DNA of 64,000 nucleotides from Mycobacterium scrofulaceum (GTDB lineage: Bacteria > Actinomycetota > Actinomycetes > Mycobacteriales > Mycobacteriaceae): contig NZ_MVIJ01000001.1 of assembly GCF_002086735.1 (NCBI RefSeq), positions 403,513 to 467,512 of the forward strand, read 5' to 3'. A model generated the notes under the pieces. It saw only the letters and a program-made list of their open reading frames with translations. It was not told the origin of the DNA and made no database searches. The number at the start of each line of letters is the position of its first letter. Position 1 is the first letter of the stretch. Shown one piece after another: positions 14,603 through 26,590 of this stretch. The position numbers were made by a program, and so were the translations under genes.

Positions 14603-15262
14603 TTACCCCTGTGGGGTCAGACTTTCGGGGTCGACGCCGAGCACCTCGGCGATCCGTTCCGCGCTCACGGGACCGGGCCGCAGGATGCGCGGGGCGGGTC
14701 CGGTCAGGTCGACGATCGTGGAGGCGGCCTGCTGCTGGGCCGTTCCCGCGTCGAGGTAGACGTCGACGAGGTCGCCCAGTTGATCTCGCGCTTGGATGGC
14801 ATCCACCGCGGGTGGGCGGCCGGAGACGTTCGCGCTGGATACCGCCATGGGCCCCACTTCACGCAGCAGCTCGATGGCGACCGGGTGCAGCGGCATCCGC
14901 AGCATCACCGTGCCGCGGGCGTCGCCGAGGTCCCATCGCAGCGACGGCGCCTGCGCCACCACGAGGCTCAGCGCGCCCGGCCAGAACGCGCGAATCAGGT
15001 CGCGGGCCCCGCCCGGCATGGTGTACACCAGGCCCTCGATGGTGTGCCAGGAGCCGACCAGCACACCGACCGGCATGTCCCGGCCGCGCCCCTTGGCCGA
15101 CAGCAGCGCCGTCACCGCGGCGCTGTTGAAGGCGTCGGCGCCGATGCCGTAGACGGTGTCGGTCGGCATGACGACCAGCCGGCCGCCCTTGAGCGCACCC
15201 GCCGCTGCGGCGATTCCACGCGAACGCTGGTCGGGAGCGGCGCAGTCGAAGACCTCAGTCAT
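14603..15262 (-). CDS. tsaC: L-threonylcarbamoyladenylate synthase (Sua5/YrdC family)
   Basis: This enzyme makes threonylcarbamoyl-AMP from threonine, bicarbonate and ATP for the t6A modification at tRNA position 37. The 219-residue protein is a single YrdC domain: GGRLVVMPTDTVYGIGADAF near residue 30, KGRGRDMPVGVLVGS, and the SSANVSGRPP motif near residue 140. The extra Sua5 C-terminal domain is absent, so it is the short TsaC form. Its start overlaps the prmC stop by 8 bases, so they are translationally coupled. It corresponds to Rv1301. Confidence 0.94.
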   Translation of the reverse strand: MTEVFDCAAPDQRSRGIAAAAGALKGGRLVVMPTDTVYGIGADAFNSAAVTALLSAKGRGRDMPVGVLVGSWHTIEGLVYTMPGGARDLIRAFWPGALSLVVAQAPSLRWDLGDARGTVMLRMPLHPVAIELLREVGPMAVSSANVSGRPPAVDAIQARDQLGDLVDVYLDAGTAQQQAASTIVDLTGPAPRILRPGPVSAERIAEVLGVDPESLTPQG

Positions 15263-16106
15263 CCGCGCACCCCTTTTTGCGGGCCGTTACGAATCTGGGC
15301 CGGCCGGCCAGGTCGGGGCGGGGCTCGACATCCTCGAAACACCCGGCGCCCGTGACCATTTCGAACGTCCGAGCCGCCGTGGTGTCGTCGTGCTCGACGG
15401 CGAAAACGCCATCCGGACGCAGCCAGCGTGCGGCCAGTTCGACGACGGGGGCGATCACGGCCATCCCGTCTGGCCCACCGAACACCGCGTGGGGTGGATC
15501 ATGCTGGGCGACTTCGGGTTCCACGACGGCCGCGTCGGGGACATAGGGCGGGTTGGCCACCACCGCGTCGACGCCGCCGTCCAGTTCGGCCAGCAGGCCG
15601 GGTTCGGTGACGTCGGCTTGGACGAGTTCGACGGCGGTGCCGGCCGCGTTGCGCCGCGCGTACCCGAGGGCCGCCGCGGAGTCATCGACGGCGACGATTC
15701 GCGCGGCGGGGTACGCATGGGCCAGCGCCACCGCCAGCGCGCCGGAGCCGGTGCACAGGTCGACGATGACGGACCGCCCGGGGAGGCGCTGTGCGGTCAC
15801 CCACGCCAACAGCGCCTCGGTTTCCGGGCGCGGGACGAAGACGCCGGGGCCGACGTGCAGCGTCACCGGTCCGAACGCCGCCGTGCCGGTGAGATGCTGC
15901 AACGGCACCCGCCGGGACCGCGCGGCGACGACGTCGCGGTACCGGTCGAGGAAATCCTCACCGGGCGACTCGAGCAAGGTCAGCCGCCCGCGCTCGGTCC
16001 CGGACACGTGCGCGGCCAGCTCTTCGGCGTCCCAGCGTGCCGAGTCGATCCCCGCTTCGGCGAGCGTCGCCGCAGCGGAGTCGATCGCACGCCGGAGGAG
16101 GGTCAT
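15255..16106 (-). CDS. prmC: Peptide chain release factor glutamine methyltransferase PrmC
   Basis: PrmC methylates the Gln of the GGQ motif in release factors, including the RF1 encoded just upstream. The 283-residue protein has an N-terminal helical domain ([35 protein letters not shown]), the SAM-binding loop [17 protein letters not shown], and the catalytic NPPYVP motif. The ATG at 16106 forms an ATGA overlap with the prfA stop and gives family length; the frame stays open further upstream inside prfA, but that extension shows no homology. It was formerly called hemK (Rv1300). Confidence 0.95.
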   Translation of the reverse strand: MTLLRRAIDSAAATLAEAGIDSARWDAEELAAHVSGTERGRLTLLESPGEDFLDRYRDVVAARSRRVPLQHLTGTAAFGPVTLHVGPGVFVPRPETEALLAWVTAQRLPGRSVIVDLCTGSGALAVALAHAYPAARIVAVDDSAAALGYARRNAAGTAVELVQADVTEPGLLAELDGGVDAVVANPPYVPDAAVVEPEVAQHDPPHAVFGGPDGMAVIAPVVELAARWLRPDGVFAVEHDDTTAARTFEMVTGAGCFEDVEPRPDLAGRPRFVTARKKGCADD

Positions 16107-17176
16107 GCCTGTTGCAGCCGGGCTTGCTTGTCGGCGGCGCCCAGCGCGTCGAACATCGCGTCGAGGTCGCCGTCGAGCACTTGATCGAGATTGTGTGCCT
16201 TGTAACCGATCCGATGGTCGGTGATCCGGTTCTCCGGGAAGTTGTAGGTGCGAATGCGTTCGCTGCGGTCCACGGTCCGGATCTGACTGGCCCGGTCCGC
16301 CGACGCATCGGCCAGCGCCTGTTCTTCGGCCATTGCCTGCAGGCGGGCGGCCAGCACCTGCAGCGCACGCGCCTTGTTCTGCAGCTGTGAGCGTTCGTTC
16401 TGGCAGGTGACCACGATCCCGGTGGGCAGGTGCGTGATCCGCACCGCCGAGTCGGTCGTGTTCACACCCTGCCCGCCCTTGCCCGACGAGCGGTAGACGT
16501 CGACGCGCAGATCCGACTCGTCGATCTGCACCTCGCCCACTTCCTCGGGTTCGGGATAGACGAGCACACCCGCCGCCGACGTGTGCACGCGGCCTTGGGA
16601 TTCGGTCACCGGGACGCGCTGCACCCGGTGCACTCCGCCCTCGAACTTCATCCGCGACCACACCCCGTCGGCGGAGTCGCCCTTGCTGGCGATGGACAGC
16701 GTCGCGTCCTTGTAGCCGCCGAGGTCCGACGTGGTCTCGTCCAGAACGGTGACGTTCCAGCCGTGCCGCTCGGCGTAGCGGATGTACATCCTGGCCAGGT
16801 CGGCGGCGAACAAGGCCGATTCCTCGCCGCCCTCACCGGATTTGACTTCGAGCACGATGTCGTCGGCGTCATGCGGGTCGCGCGGCGCCAGCATGTCGGT
16901 CAATTGCGTGTCCAGTTCGGCCACCCGCGCCGCAAGCTCGGTCACCTCGTCGGCGAACGACTCGTCGTCGGCGGCCAGCTCCCGCGCGGTCTCGAGGTCT
17001 CCACGCGCCGACTCGAGCTTGCGATAGGTGGCGACGATCGGGGCCACGCGGGCGAACCGGCGGCCGGCTTTGCGCGCCTCGGCGGGATTGCTGTGCAGGT
17101 CGGGGTCCGCCAGCCGTTGCTCGAGCTCGGCGTGTTCGGCGAGCAGCACGTCAATCGTCTGCACCGGTTGCGTCAT
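16103..17176 (-). CDS. prfA: Peptide chain release factor 1
   Basis: RF1 reads UAA and UAG stop codons and triggers peptide release on the ribosome. The 357-residue protein has the class-typical [18 protein letters not shown] motif, the catalytic GGQ in [20 protein letters not shown] (near residue 230), and the downstream [15 protein letters not shown] helix. It is followed with a 4-base overlap by prmC, the enzyme that methylates its GGQ. It is the factor that would act at the amber codon inside pknH at the right end of this window. Confidence 0.97.
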   Translation of the reverse strand: MTQPVQTIDVLLAEHAELEQRLADPDLHSNPAEARKAGRRFARVAPIVATYRKLESARGDLETARELAADDESFADEVTELAARVAELDTQLTDMLAPRDPHDADDIVLEVKSGEGGEESALFAADLARMYIRYAERHGWNVTVLDETTSDLGGYKDATLSIASKGDSADGVWSRMKFEGGVHRVQRVPVTESQGRVHTSAAGVLVYPEPEEVGEVQIDESDLRVDVYRSSGKGGQGVNTTDSAVRITHLPTGIVVTCQNERSQLQNKARALQVLAARLQAMAEEQALADASADRASQIRTVDRSERIRTYNFPENRITDHRIGYKAHNLDQVLDGDLDAMFDALGAADKQARLQQA

Positions 17177-17231
17177 GTGTCACCTCCTGCCCCGCTCGTC
17201 CCCGGGTGTCTCTCATTGCCGCAAACGCAAA

Positions 17232-17271
17232 CCGACGCCCGGCCTGTGCTCTCGCACAGTTCGGGCGTCGG
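17232..17271 (-). terminator. Hairpin between rpmE and prfA
   Basis: A perfect 9-bp stem CCGACGCCC/GGGCGTCGG (17232-17240 with 17263-17271) encloses a second short stem CTGTG/CACAG. On the minus strand it follows the rpmE stop by 8 bases and is followed by TTTGCGTTT, a loose U-rich tract. It may end rpmE transcription or attenuate read-through into prfA, whose start lies about 55 bases on. Confidence 0.6.
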
Positions 17272-17279
17272 CTACGCAG

Positions 17280-17516
17280 CTATTTGTCGGTGTTGTCCGT
17301 CGCGGCACCTTTGCGCTTGCCGTAACGCTTCTCGAACCGGGCCACCCGGCCGCCGCTGTCGAGAATCTTCTGCTTGCCGGTGTAGAACGGGTGGCACTGC
17401 GAGCACACTTCCACGACGATGTTGCCGCCGGGCTTGGTGCTACGGGTCTGGAAGGTGTTTCCGCACCCACAGTGCACGGTGGTCTCCCCGTAGGCCGGGT
17501 GGATGTCAGTTTTCAT
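17280..17516 (-). CDS. rpmE: 50S ribosomal protein L31, zinc-binding form
   Basis: L31 sits on the 50S subunit and bridges to the 30S head. The 78-residue protein keeps all four zinc ligands (Cys16, Cys18, Cys38 and Cys41), so it is the C+ form that zinc-starved mycobacteria replace with a C- paralogue. It starts [19 protein letters not shown] and ends in a basic/acidic tail. It lies between rho and prfA in the conserved mycobacterial order (Rv1298). An ATG start with an upstream GAGGACA stretch is supported. Confidence 0.96.
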   Translation of the reverse strand: MKTDIHPAYGETTVHCGCGNTFQTRSTKPGGNIVVEVCSQCHPFYTGKQKILDSGGRVARFEKRYGKRKGAATDNTDK

Positions 17517-17696
17517 GCTGTCCTCTTCAGTCTGGTCGAACGTCGATTATGCCAGGTCAACCGCTATCTCCCCAAAACGCCGGGGGTACCCCCGGCATTC
17601 CCGGCGCACAGGTCGCCGCGAGACATAATCCATGGCGGCGTCGGCCGGCGGGTCGTGTGGGTGGTTGTGTGTCGTGGCCGACCGGCCCGTCGTCGG

Positions 17697-19547
17697 CTAG
17701 TCGTTGTCCATCGAGCCCGGTGTGGTCTTGGAGACCTGCACCAGGAACTCGTAGTTGGTCTTCGTCTTGCGCAGCTGCGACATCAGCAGGTCGATGGCCT
17801 GATGAGAGTCCAGACCCGATAGCACGCGGCGCAGCTTGTGCACGATCCCGAACTCGTCCGGCGAGAGCAACAACTCGTCCTTACGGGTACCGGAGGGGTT
17901 CACGTCGACCGCCGGGAAGACCCGCCGTTCGGAGATCTTGCGGTCCAGCTTGAGCTCGGCGTTACCGGTGCCCTTGAACTCCTCGAAGATGACCGTGTCG
18001 CCGGTGGATCCGGTCTCGACCATCGCGGTGGCGATGATCGTCAGCGATCCGCCTTCCTCGATGTTTCGTGCGGCACCCAGGAATCGCTTCGGCGGATACA
18101 GCGCGGTGGAGTCGACACCACCGGACAGGATCCGGCCCGACGCGGGTGACGCGTTGTTGTAGGCGCGGCCCAGGCGGGTGATCGAGTCGAGGAGCACCAC
18201 GACGTCCTTGCCCTGCTCGACGAGCCGCTTGGCGCGTTCGATGGCCAGCTCGGCGACGGCCGTGTGGTCCGTAGGCGGCCGGTCGAAGGTCGAGGCGATG
18301 ACCTCGCCCTTGACGGAGCGCGTCATGTCGGTGACCTCCTCGGGGCGCTCGTCGACGAGCACGACCATGAGGTGGCATTCCGGGTTGTTCTTGGTGATCG
18401 CGTTGGCGATGTCCTGCAGGATCGTCGTCTTACCGGCCTTCGGCGGCGACACGATCAGGGCGCGCTGGCCCTTGCCGATCGGCATGATCAGGTCGATGAC
18501 CCGGGTGGTCAGCCGGTCGGGGGTGGTCTCCAGGCGAAGCCGCTGGTTGGGGTACAGCGGCGTCAGCTTGGAAAAATCGGGCCGCTTCTTCGCGTCCTCG
18601 ACCGGGCCGCCGTTGACGCTGTCCAGGCGGACCAGCGGGTTGAACTTCTGGCGCTGATTGGGCTGTTCGCCGTCCTTCGGCACGCGGACCGCGCCGGTCA
18701 CCGCGTCGCCGCGGCGCAGGCCGTTCTTGCGCACCATGTTCATCGACACGTAGACGTCGTGCGGGCCGGCCAGGTAACCGGACGTGCGGACGAACGCGTA
18801 ATTGTCGAGGACGTCAAGGATGCCGGCGACCGGCTGCACGACGTCGTCCTCGCGAAGTTCGGTGTCGCCACCCTCGCCGGACCGGTCGCCGCGGCGCCTG
18901 CGGTCGCGGTCGCGGAACCGGCGTCCCCGCCTGCCCTGACGGCCCTCGCCGTCGTCGTCCTGTTGGTTGGAGCCGCCGCGCGACTGCTGGCCGCCCGAGC
19001 CCTGCTGGTCGCCGCTTTGGTCGTTGCCGCCATCTTGGCCGCGCTCGCCACCCTGGTTGCCCCGCTTGCCCCCCTGGCGGGTGTCGTCCTCGCGGGTCGC
19101 CGCGCCCTCTCGGTCGCGTGAGCGCTCGCCGTCCGTCCCGTCGCCGCCGCGCGCCGATCCGGGCTCGCGCGAGGCGCTGCGTCGTTCACGACGGGGCGCG
19201 TCGGTGGTCGAACCGTTCTGGTGCTCGCCCTCGGCGGCCGGCGCTTCGGCCGTTTCGGCGCCGGCGGTGTCGGATTTGCCGCCGCCCTCGGGGGCGTCGG
19301 GGGTCGAAGTCCCGTTGGACTGCCCCCTGATTTCCTTTATGGCGGCGATGAGTTCGTTCTTGCGCATACCCGACGTCCCCTTGACGCCGACTTCGTTAGC
19401 CAGCGCGCGCAGTTCGGGAAGCACCATGGTGGACAGAGAGCCAACCCGGGCATTGGTTTTGACGTCGGATGTGTCTGGGGTCACGGCGTTCGACACCTCA
19501 TTGCTGTCGGTGCTCGCGTCAGCCGTGAACAGGTCCGTATCGGTCAC
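17697..19547 (-). CDS. rho: Transcription termination factor Rho
   Basis: Rho is the hexameric RNA helicase that ends untranslated transcripts. The 616-residue protein has an N-terminal helical part (MVLPELRALANEVGVKGTSGMRKNELIAAI). A long low-complexity insertion rich in Gly, Asp, Arg, Asn and Gln follows (about residues 80-225). Then come the RNA-binding cold-shock-like domain (about 230-300), the ATPase core with PPKAGKTTILQDIA, and the C-terminal domain. The insertion is typical of actinobacteria and known to add RNA affinity. The GTG start is backed by an AGAAAGGA ribosome-binding site. The 267 bases upstream of it contain no gene and no clear riboswitch. Confidence 0.97.
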   Translation of the reverse strand: MTDTDLFTADASTDSNEVSNAVTPDTSDVKTNARVGSLSTMVLPELRALANEVGVKGTSGMRKNELIAAIKEIRGQSNGTSTPDAPEGGGKSDTAGAETAEAPAAEGEHQNGSTTDAPRRERRSASREPGSARGGDGTDGERSRDREGAATREDDTRQGGKRGNQGGERGQDGGNDQSGDQQGSGGQQSRGGSNQQDDDGEGRQGRRGRRFRDRDRRRRGDRSGEGGDTELREDDVVQPVAGILDVLDNYAFVRTSGYLAGPHDVYVSMNMVRKNGLRRGDAVTGAVRVPKDGEQPNQRQKFNPLVRLDSVNGGPVEDAKKRPDFSKLTPLYPNQRLRLETTPDRLTTRVIDLIMPIGKGQRALIVSPPKAGKTTILQDIANAITKNNPECHLMVVLVDERPEEVTDMTRSVKGEVIASTFDRPPTDHTAVAELAIERAKRLVEQGKDVVVLLDSITRLGRAYNNASPASGRILSGGVDSTALYPPKRFLGAARNIEEGGSLTIIATAMVETGSTGDTVIFEEFKGTGNAELKLDRKISERRVFPAVDVNPSGTRKDELLLSPDEFGIVHKLRRVLSGLDSHQAIDLLMSQLRKTKTNYEFLVQVSKTTPGSMDND

Positions 19548-19814
19548 GGATTTCCTTTCTTCCCCCGCTGATCAGGTCATCCGGGGGGTTCGTTGCATTC
19601 AGCCAAATCGCCGAGTGCACCCAAATATCGACTCTGCAACGGTGATCGCCTTAATCGGCGGAGTAAGCGGCGAACCTCGTCCACGAGAAGAATTGGTGTC
19701 GTCCTAGCGGCAAGGCAGTATGGATGCAGATGCAGATGCTGCGATTGCTGGACGGGTCCGAGGATAGCCCGCATCTTTGTTGGAAGCAAGCAAACCCTCC
19801 GGCCACGCTGTGGA

Positions 19815-21860
<2,046 letters not shown>

Positions 21861-21864
<4 letters not shown>

Positions 21865-23186
21865 GAGCCGGTCTCTTCCAGTCGCAGCACGCTGGTGACG
21901 CCTTGCACCACATCCAGATCGGCCAGCGCGTCGACGGTTTCGGAGAGCGCGGCGTCGGTGGCGCTATGGGTGACCACCACGACCCGGGCCCCCACCCGCC
22001 GGCCGCCCTCGTCGACCACTCCCTCCTGGCGGACCTCGGCGATGCTCACCTCGCGCTTGGCGAATTCGGCGGCCACCGTGGACAACACGCCCGGCTTGTC
22101 GGCGACATTCATGCTGACGTAGTAGCGGGTGTTGATGAAACCCATTGGCGCGATCGGCAGCTGGGCGTACTTGGATTCCTTCGGGCCGCGGCTGCCCAGC
22201 ACCCGGTTGCGGGCGGCCATCACCAGGTCACCGGTGACCGCGGACGCGGTGGGCGCGCCGCCGGCGCCCTGGCCGTAGAACATCAGCCGGCCGGCGGCCT
22301 TGGCCTCGACGACGACCGCGTTGAACGCCCCGTTGACGGTGGCCAACGGGTGCGACAGCGGCACCAGCGCCGGGTAGACGCGGGCCGAGACCCGTTCCTG
22401 GCCATCGTCGCCCGTGATGCGCTCACAGATGGACAGCAGCTTGATGGTGCACCCGAGGGAGCGCGCGGAGGCGAAGTCGGCGGGGGTGATCTTGGTGATG
22501 CCCTCGCGGTAGACGTCCTCGGCGGTCACCCGGGTGTGAAAGGCGATCGACGCCAGGATCGCGGCCTTGGCGGCGGCGTCGTAGCCCTCGACGTCGGCGG
22601 TGGGATCCGCCTCGGCGTAGCCCAGCGCACTCGCCTCGGCCAGGGCGGTGGCGTAGTCGGCGCCGGTGCTGTCCATCGCGGACAGGATGTAGTTGGTGGT
22701 GCCGTTGACGATGCCGGCGACCCGCAGCACCGTGTCGCCCGCCAGCGACTGCGTGAGCGGGCGGATGACCGGGATCGCGCCCGCGACCGCCGCCTCGAAA
22801 TACAAATCGACGTGTGCGTTTTCGGCGGCCTGCGCCAACTCGCCGGTGGAGGTGGCCAATAGGGCCTTGTTGGCGGTGACGACGGATTTGCCGTGCTCGA
22901 GCGCGCGCAGGATGGCCTTGCGGGCCGGTTCCACCGGGCCCATCAACTCCAAGACGATGTCGACGTCCTCGCGAGAGACGAGTTCCTCGATGTTGTCGGT
23001 GAGCAACTCGACCGGAACGCCGCGATCGGCGGCCACCCGCCGCACCCCGACGCCGCGCAACACCAGGGGCGCGCCGACACGGGCCGCGAGGTCGTCGGCG
23101 CTGTCCTCGATGATTCGCACAACTTCGCTTCCGACATTGCCGAACCCGAGTACCGCTACGCCGACAGGCTTTTCGTCACGGGGCAC
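21861..23186 (-). CDS. hom: Homoserine dehydrogenase
   Basis: This enzyme reduces aspartate semialdehyde to homoserine, the branch point to threonine and methionine. The 441-residue monofunctional form has the nucleotide loop [16 protein letters not shown] near residue 10, the [11 protein letters not shown] motif, the substrate loop [21 protein letters not shown], and a C-terminal ACT domain ([23 protein letters not shown]) for threonine feedback. It starts 3 bases after the lysA stop. In M. tuberculosis it is labelled thrA (Rv1294). Confidence 0.96.
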
Positions 23187-23189
23187 AGT

Positions 23190-24608
23190 TCACCTCACTT
23201 CCAGACTCAGTAGATCGTCGACCGTCTCGCGGCGCAGGATCAGGCGGGACCGCCCCGCACGCACCGCCACCACCGCCGGCCGGCAGATCATGTTGTAGCG
23301 GCTCGACAGCGAATAGCAGTACGCGCCGGTGGCGGCCACCGCGAGCAGGTCGCCGGGCCGCAGGTCGTCGGGCACCCATGTGTCGCGCACGACGATGTCG
23401 CCGGTCTCGCAATGCTTTCCGACGATCCGGGCCAGCGTTGCGGGCGCGTCGCTGGCCCGCGAGACGAGCCGGGCGTCGTACTGCGCGTCATACAGGGCCG
23501 TGCGGATGTTGTCACTCATGCCGCCGTCGACGCTGACGTAACGGCGCTGGGCGATGCTGCTCACGTCGACGTCCTTGACGGTGCCCACCTCGTACAGGGT
23601 GATGGTGCCCGGCCCGGCGATGGCCCGCCCGGGCTCCACCACCAGCCTCGGGGTGGGCAGCCCCACGGCCGCCGACTCGTTGCCGACGATGGCCGTCAGC
23701 TTGGCCGCCAACTCGGCCACCGGCGGTGGGTCGTCGGTGCCCAGGTAGGAAATCCCAAGTCCCCCACCGAGATCCACGGTCGAGACCTGACCCGTCTTGT
23801 CCACACCGAATTCGTCGGCGATTTGGTGCAACAGCCCGATGACGCGGTGTGCGGCGACCTCGAACCCGTCGACGTCGAAGATCTGCGATCCGATGTGGCT
23901 GTGCAGCCCCACCAGTCGCAGGTGGTCGGTGGCGAACACCCGGCGCACCGCATCCATCGCCGCGCCGCTGGCCACCGACAGTCCGAACTTCTGGTCTTCG
24001 TGTGCGGTGGAGATGAACTCGTGCGTGTGTGCCTCGACCCCGACGGTGAGACGGACGTAGACGTCCTGGACGACCCCGGCCTCCCCCGCGATGGTGTCGA
24101 GTCGCTCGATCTCGGTGATCGAGTCCAAGACGATGTGCCCGACGCCGACCTTGACCGCGGAGGTCAGTTCCGCGACGGATTTGTTGTTGCCGTGGAAGGT
24201 GATTCGCTCCGGGGGGAAGTCGGCGTGCAGCGCGACGGCGAGCTCGCCGCCGGTGGACACGTCCAGCGAGAGGCCTTCTTCGTCGACCCAGCGGGCGATC
24301 TCGCTGCACAGGAACGCCTTGGCGGCGTAGCAGACGTTGTGCCCGCCGCCGAAGGCCGTCGCGAGTTCGCGGCACCGGGAACGGAAATCGTCCTCGTCGA
24401 CGACGAACAACGGGGTGCCGTACTCCTGGGCGAGCCGGGTGAGCGGTATTCCGGCGATGGACGCCGCGCCCGTGTCGTCGCGAACGATGTTGCGGGGCCA
24501 CACGTTCGGCGCAAGCCGGAGTAGCTCGTCGGCAGATTGCGGCCGTGGCGGGCTGTTGGGGTGCCGGGTCTCCTCGGCGTGCCGGGGGCCGGCGGGATGG
24601 ACGTTCAC
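23190..24608 (-). CDS. lysA: Diaminopimelate decarboxylase
   Basis: LysA makes L-lysine from meso-diaminopimelate with PLP. The 472-residue fold III enzyme shows [15 protein letters not shown] (PLP lysine), the [11 protein letters not shown] segment, [10 protein letters not shown], the [11 protein letters not shown] glycine loop and the C-terminal ETGDIVVRD catalytic Cys-Glu region. The GTG start at 24608 overlaps the argS stop (GTGA), as in other mycobacteria. It links DAP used for the cell wall to protein synthesis in the same operon. Confidence 0.96.
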   Translation of the reverse strand: MNVHPAGPRHAEETRHPNSPPRPQSADELLRLAPNVWPRNIVRDDTGAASIAGIPLTRLAQEYGTPLFVVDEDDFRSRCRELATAFGGGHNVCYAAKAFLCSEIARWVDEEGLSLDVSTGGELAVALHADFPPERITFHGNNKSVAELTSAVKVGVGHIVLDSITEIERLDTIAGEAGVVQDVYVRLTVGVEAHTHEFISTAHEDQKFGLSVASGAAMDAVRRVFATDHLRLVGLHSHIGSQIFDVDGFEVAAHRVIGLLHQIADEFGVDKTGQVSTVDLGGGLGISYLGTDDPPPVAELAAKLTAIVGNESAAVGLPTPRLVVEPGRAIAGPGTITLYEVGTVKDVDVSSIAQRRYVSVDGGMSDNIRTALYDAQYDARLVSRASDAPATLARIVGKHCETGDIVVRDTWVPDDLRPGDLLAVAATGAYCYSLSSRYNMICRPAVVAVRAGRSRLILRRETVDDLLSLEVR

Positions 24609-26257
24609 ATCCGCTCCGGGGCGTCAACGCCGAGGATGGTGAGCCCATTGGCGATCACCTGGCGGGTGGCCTGGCACAGGGCCAGCCGCGCGGCGTGCAG
24701 ATCGGTGGGCTGCTCGTCGCCCTGGGGCAAAACCCGGCAGGAGTCGTAGAACCGGTGGTAATCGCCGGCGAGGTCTTCCAGGTAGCGGCACACGCGGTGC
24801 GGTTCGCGCAGCGCCGCAGCCGTTTTCAGCACCCGGGGAAACTCGCCGATGGTGCGCAGCAGCGTGCCCTCTTTGTCGTGGCTGAGCAACTCGAGGTGCC
24901 CCGTGTCGGGGGCCAGGCCCAGTTCGGCGGCATTGCGGGCCAGCGCCGACAGCCGCGCGTGCGCGTATTGCACGTAGTAGACCGGGTTTTCATTCGACGC
25001 CGACGACCACAGCGCCAGGTCGATGTCGATCGGGGTGTCGACCGAGGAGCGGATCAAGCTGTAGCGCGCCGCGTCGACGCCGATCGCCTCGACCAGGTCG
25101 TCGAGCGTGATCACGGTCCCGGCCCGCTTGCTCATCCGGACCGGTTGGCCGTCGCGGACCAGGTTGACCATCTGCCCGATCAGCACCTCGACGTGAGCCG
25201 GGTCGTCACCGAACGCGGCAGCGACGGCCTTGAGCCGGGCGATGTATCCGTGGTGGTCGGCGCCGAGCATGTAGATGCACAGGTCGAAGCCGCGCTGCCG
25301 CTTGTCCAGGTAGTAGGCGATGTCACCGGCGATGTAGGCGGGCTTGCCGTCGCTCTTGATGACGACACGGTCTTTGTCGTCACCAAAGGCGCTGGTACGC
25401 AACCAGCTTGCGCCGTCCTTCTCGTAGATGTTGCCGGTCTCGCGCAGCCGGGCGATGGCCTGGTCGACGCGGCCGCTGGTGTGCATCGAGTCTTCGTGGG
25501 TGTAGACGTCGAAGTCGGTGCCGAACTCGTGTAGCGACTCTTTGATGTGGGTGAACATCAGGTCGACACCGATCGCGCGGAATGTCTCGCGCATCTCGGC
25601 TTCGGGCAGGCTCAGCGCGTCGGGCGCCTTGGCCAGCACCTGCGCGGCGATGTCGTTGATGTAGGCGCCGGCGTAGCCGTCCTCGGGGGTGGCTTCGCCC
25701 TTGGCGGCGGCGATCAGCGAGCTGGCGAACCGGTCGATCTGCGCGCCGTGGTCGTTGAAGTAGTACTCGCGCTCGACGGCCGCGCCCTGGGTGGACAGCA
25801 GCCGGCCCAGCGCGTCGCCGACGGCGGCCCACCGGGTGCCGCCGATGTGGATGGGTCCGGTGGGGTTGGCCGAGACGAACTCGAGGTTGATCTTGTGGCC
25901 GGCCAGCCTGCCGGAGTGACCGAACTCATCACCGGCGTCGATGACGGCGTTGACGATCTTGGCCTGCGCCGACGCCTCGAGGCGCAGGTTGATGAAGCCG
26001 GGTCCGGCCACCTCGGCAGAAGCGATGCCGTCGGCTTGGGCCAGCTTTTCGGCCAGCCATCCGGCCAGCTCACGGGGGTTGACGCCGACCTTCTTACCCA
26101 GCTGCAGGGCCAGGTTGCTGGCGTAGTCGCCGTGCTCGGGATTGCGGGGCCGCTCCACCGTGACCGTCGCCGGCAAGGCGGCAGCGTCCAGCCCGCGCTC
26201 GGCCAGCACCGCGGACGCGGTGGTTCTGAGCAGCTCAGCGAGGTCAGCGGGGGTCAC
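24605..26257 (-). CDS. argS: Arginyl-tRNA synthetase
   Basis: ArgS charges tRNA-Arg and is the first gene of the lysine/threonine run. The 550-residue class I synthetase has an N-terminal additional domain, the HIGH-like motif [13 protein letters not shown] (near residue 130), the KMSKS-like VRMSKRAGT motif and a C-terminal anticodon-binding domain with the usual DALRF-type helix region. It is read away from the tRNA-Arg gene that begins 114 bases upstream on the other strand. Its start is the only ATG/GTG compatible with full homology. Confidence 0.97.
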   Translation of the reverse strand: MTPADLAELLRTTASAVLAERGLDAAALPATVTVERPRNPEHGDYASNLALQLGKKVGVNPRELAGWLAEKLAQADGIASAEVAGPGFINLRLEASAQAKIVNAVIDAGDEFGHSGRLAGHKINLEFVSANPTGPIHIGGTRWAAVGDALGRLLSTQGAAVEREYYFNDHGAQIDRFASSLIAAAKGEATPEDGYAGAYINDIAAQVLAKAPDALSLPEAEMRETFRAIGVDLMFTHIKESLHEFGTDFDVYTHEDSMHTSGRVDQAIARLRETGNIYEKDGASWLRTSAFGDDKDRVVIKSDGKPAYIAGDIAYYLDKRQRGFDLCIYMLGADHHGYIARLKAVAAAFGDDPAHVEVLIGQMVNLVRDGQPVRMSKRAGTVITLDDLVEAIGVDAARYSLIRSSVDTPIDIDLALWSSASNENPVYYVQYAHARLSALARNAAELGLAPDTGHLELLSHDKEGTLLRTIGEFPRVLKTAAALREPHRVCRYLEDLAGDYHRFYDSCRVLPQGDEQPTDLHAARLALCQATRQVIANGLTILGVDAPERM

Positions 26258-26371
26258 GAGCGTCCATCCTATTGGCTGAGGTGCCCGCGCCCCGAATCCA
26301 TTGCGGTGGTCGAGCGGTCACCACCATGGGTTAGTCTGTCTGGGCCCACTGGCGCATCGTGGTCTCCATGC

Positions 26372-26444
26372 GCCCCCGTAGCTCAGGGGATAGAGCGTCT
26401 GCCTCCGGAGCAGAAGGCCGCAGGTTCGAATCCTGCCGGGGGCA
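26372..26444 (+). tRNA. tRNA-Arg (anticodon CCG)
   Basis: The 73-base gene folds as a cloverleaf: the acceptor stem GCCCCCG (26372-26378) pairs with CGGGGGC (26437-26443) and is followed by discriminator A. The anticodon loop CTCCGGA places CCG at 26405-26407, decoding CGG. The T-loop is GGTTCGAATCC; CCA is not encoded. The 3' end plus 9 following bases is repeated about 3 kb downstream (29432), which suggests this gene is an integration site. The divergent argS lies 114 bases upstream; no clear tRNA promoter hexamers were found. Confidence 0.97.
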
Positions 26445-26451
26445 CAAACAT
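26434..26451 (+). repeat. Left copy of tRNA 3'-end direct repeat (candidate attL)
   Basis: The 18 bases TGCCGGGGGCACAAACAT cover the last 11 bases of tRNA-Arg and 7 downstream bases. An identical copy lies at 29432-29449, in the same orientation, with CT shared after one mismatch. The pairing of an intact tRNA with a distal 3'-end fragment is the pattern left by tRNA-targeting integrases. No integrase gene is visible between the copies. Confidence 0.65.
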
Positions 26452-26590
26452 TCTTCCGGGTCAGACGGTGTTTCCGTTAGTCAGCTCGGCTAATGAGAAC
26501 GCCGGTTCGGGCCCCAGTGCCACCAGCGTGTCACAACTGTTCGCAAAGTCTTTTCCGGCCAGCAAAAGCGCGCCGTGGAGGCTACGGGAC

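Noticed and set aside
13312..15129. Plus-strand open frame of 605 codons opposite wecA
   Set aside because: It is a shadow in a GC-rich antisense frame with no plausible product.
16107..16661. Upstream extension of the prmC frame
   Set aside because: It lies inside prfA, has no homology, and the ATGA overlap start at 16106 gives the family length.
26301..26337. Promoter hexamers for tRNA-Arg (TTGCGG and TAGTCT)
   Set aside because: The spacing of about 25 bases is too long for a normal promoter.
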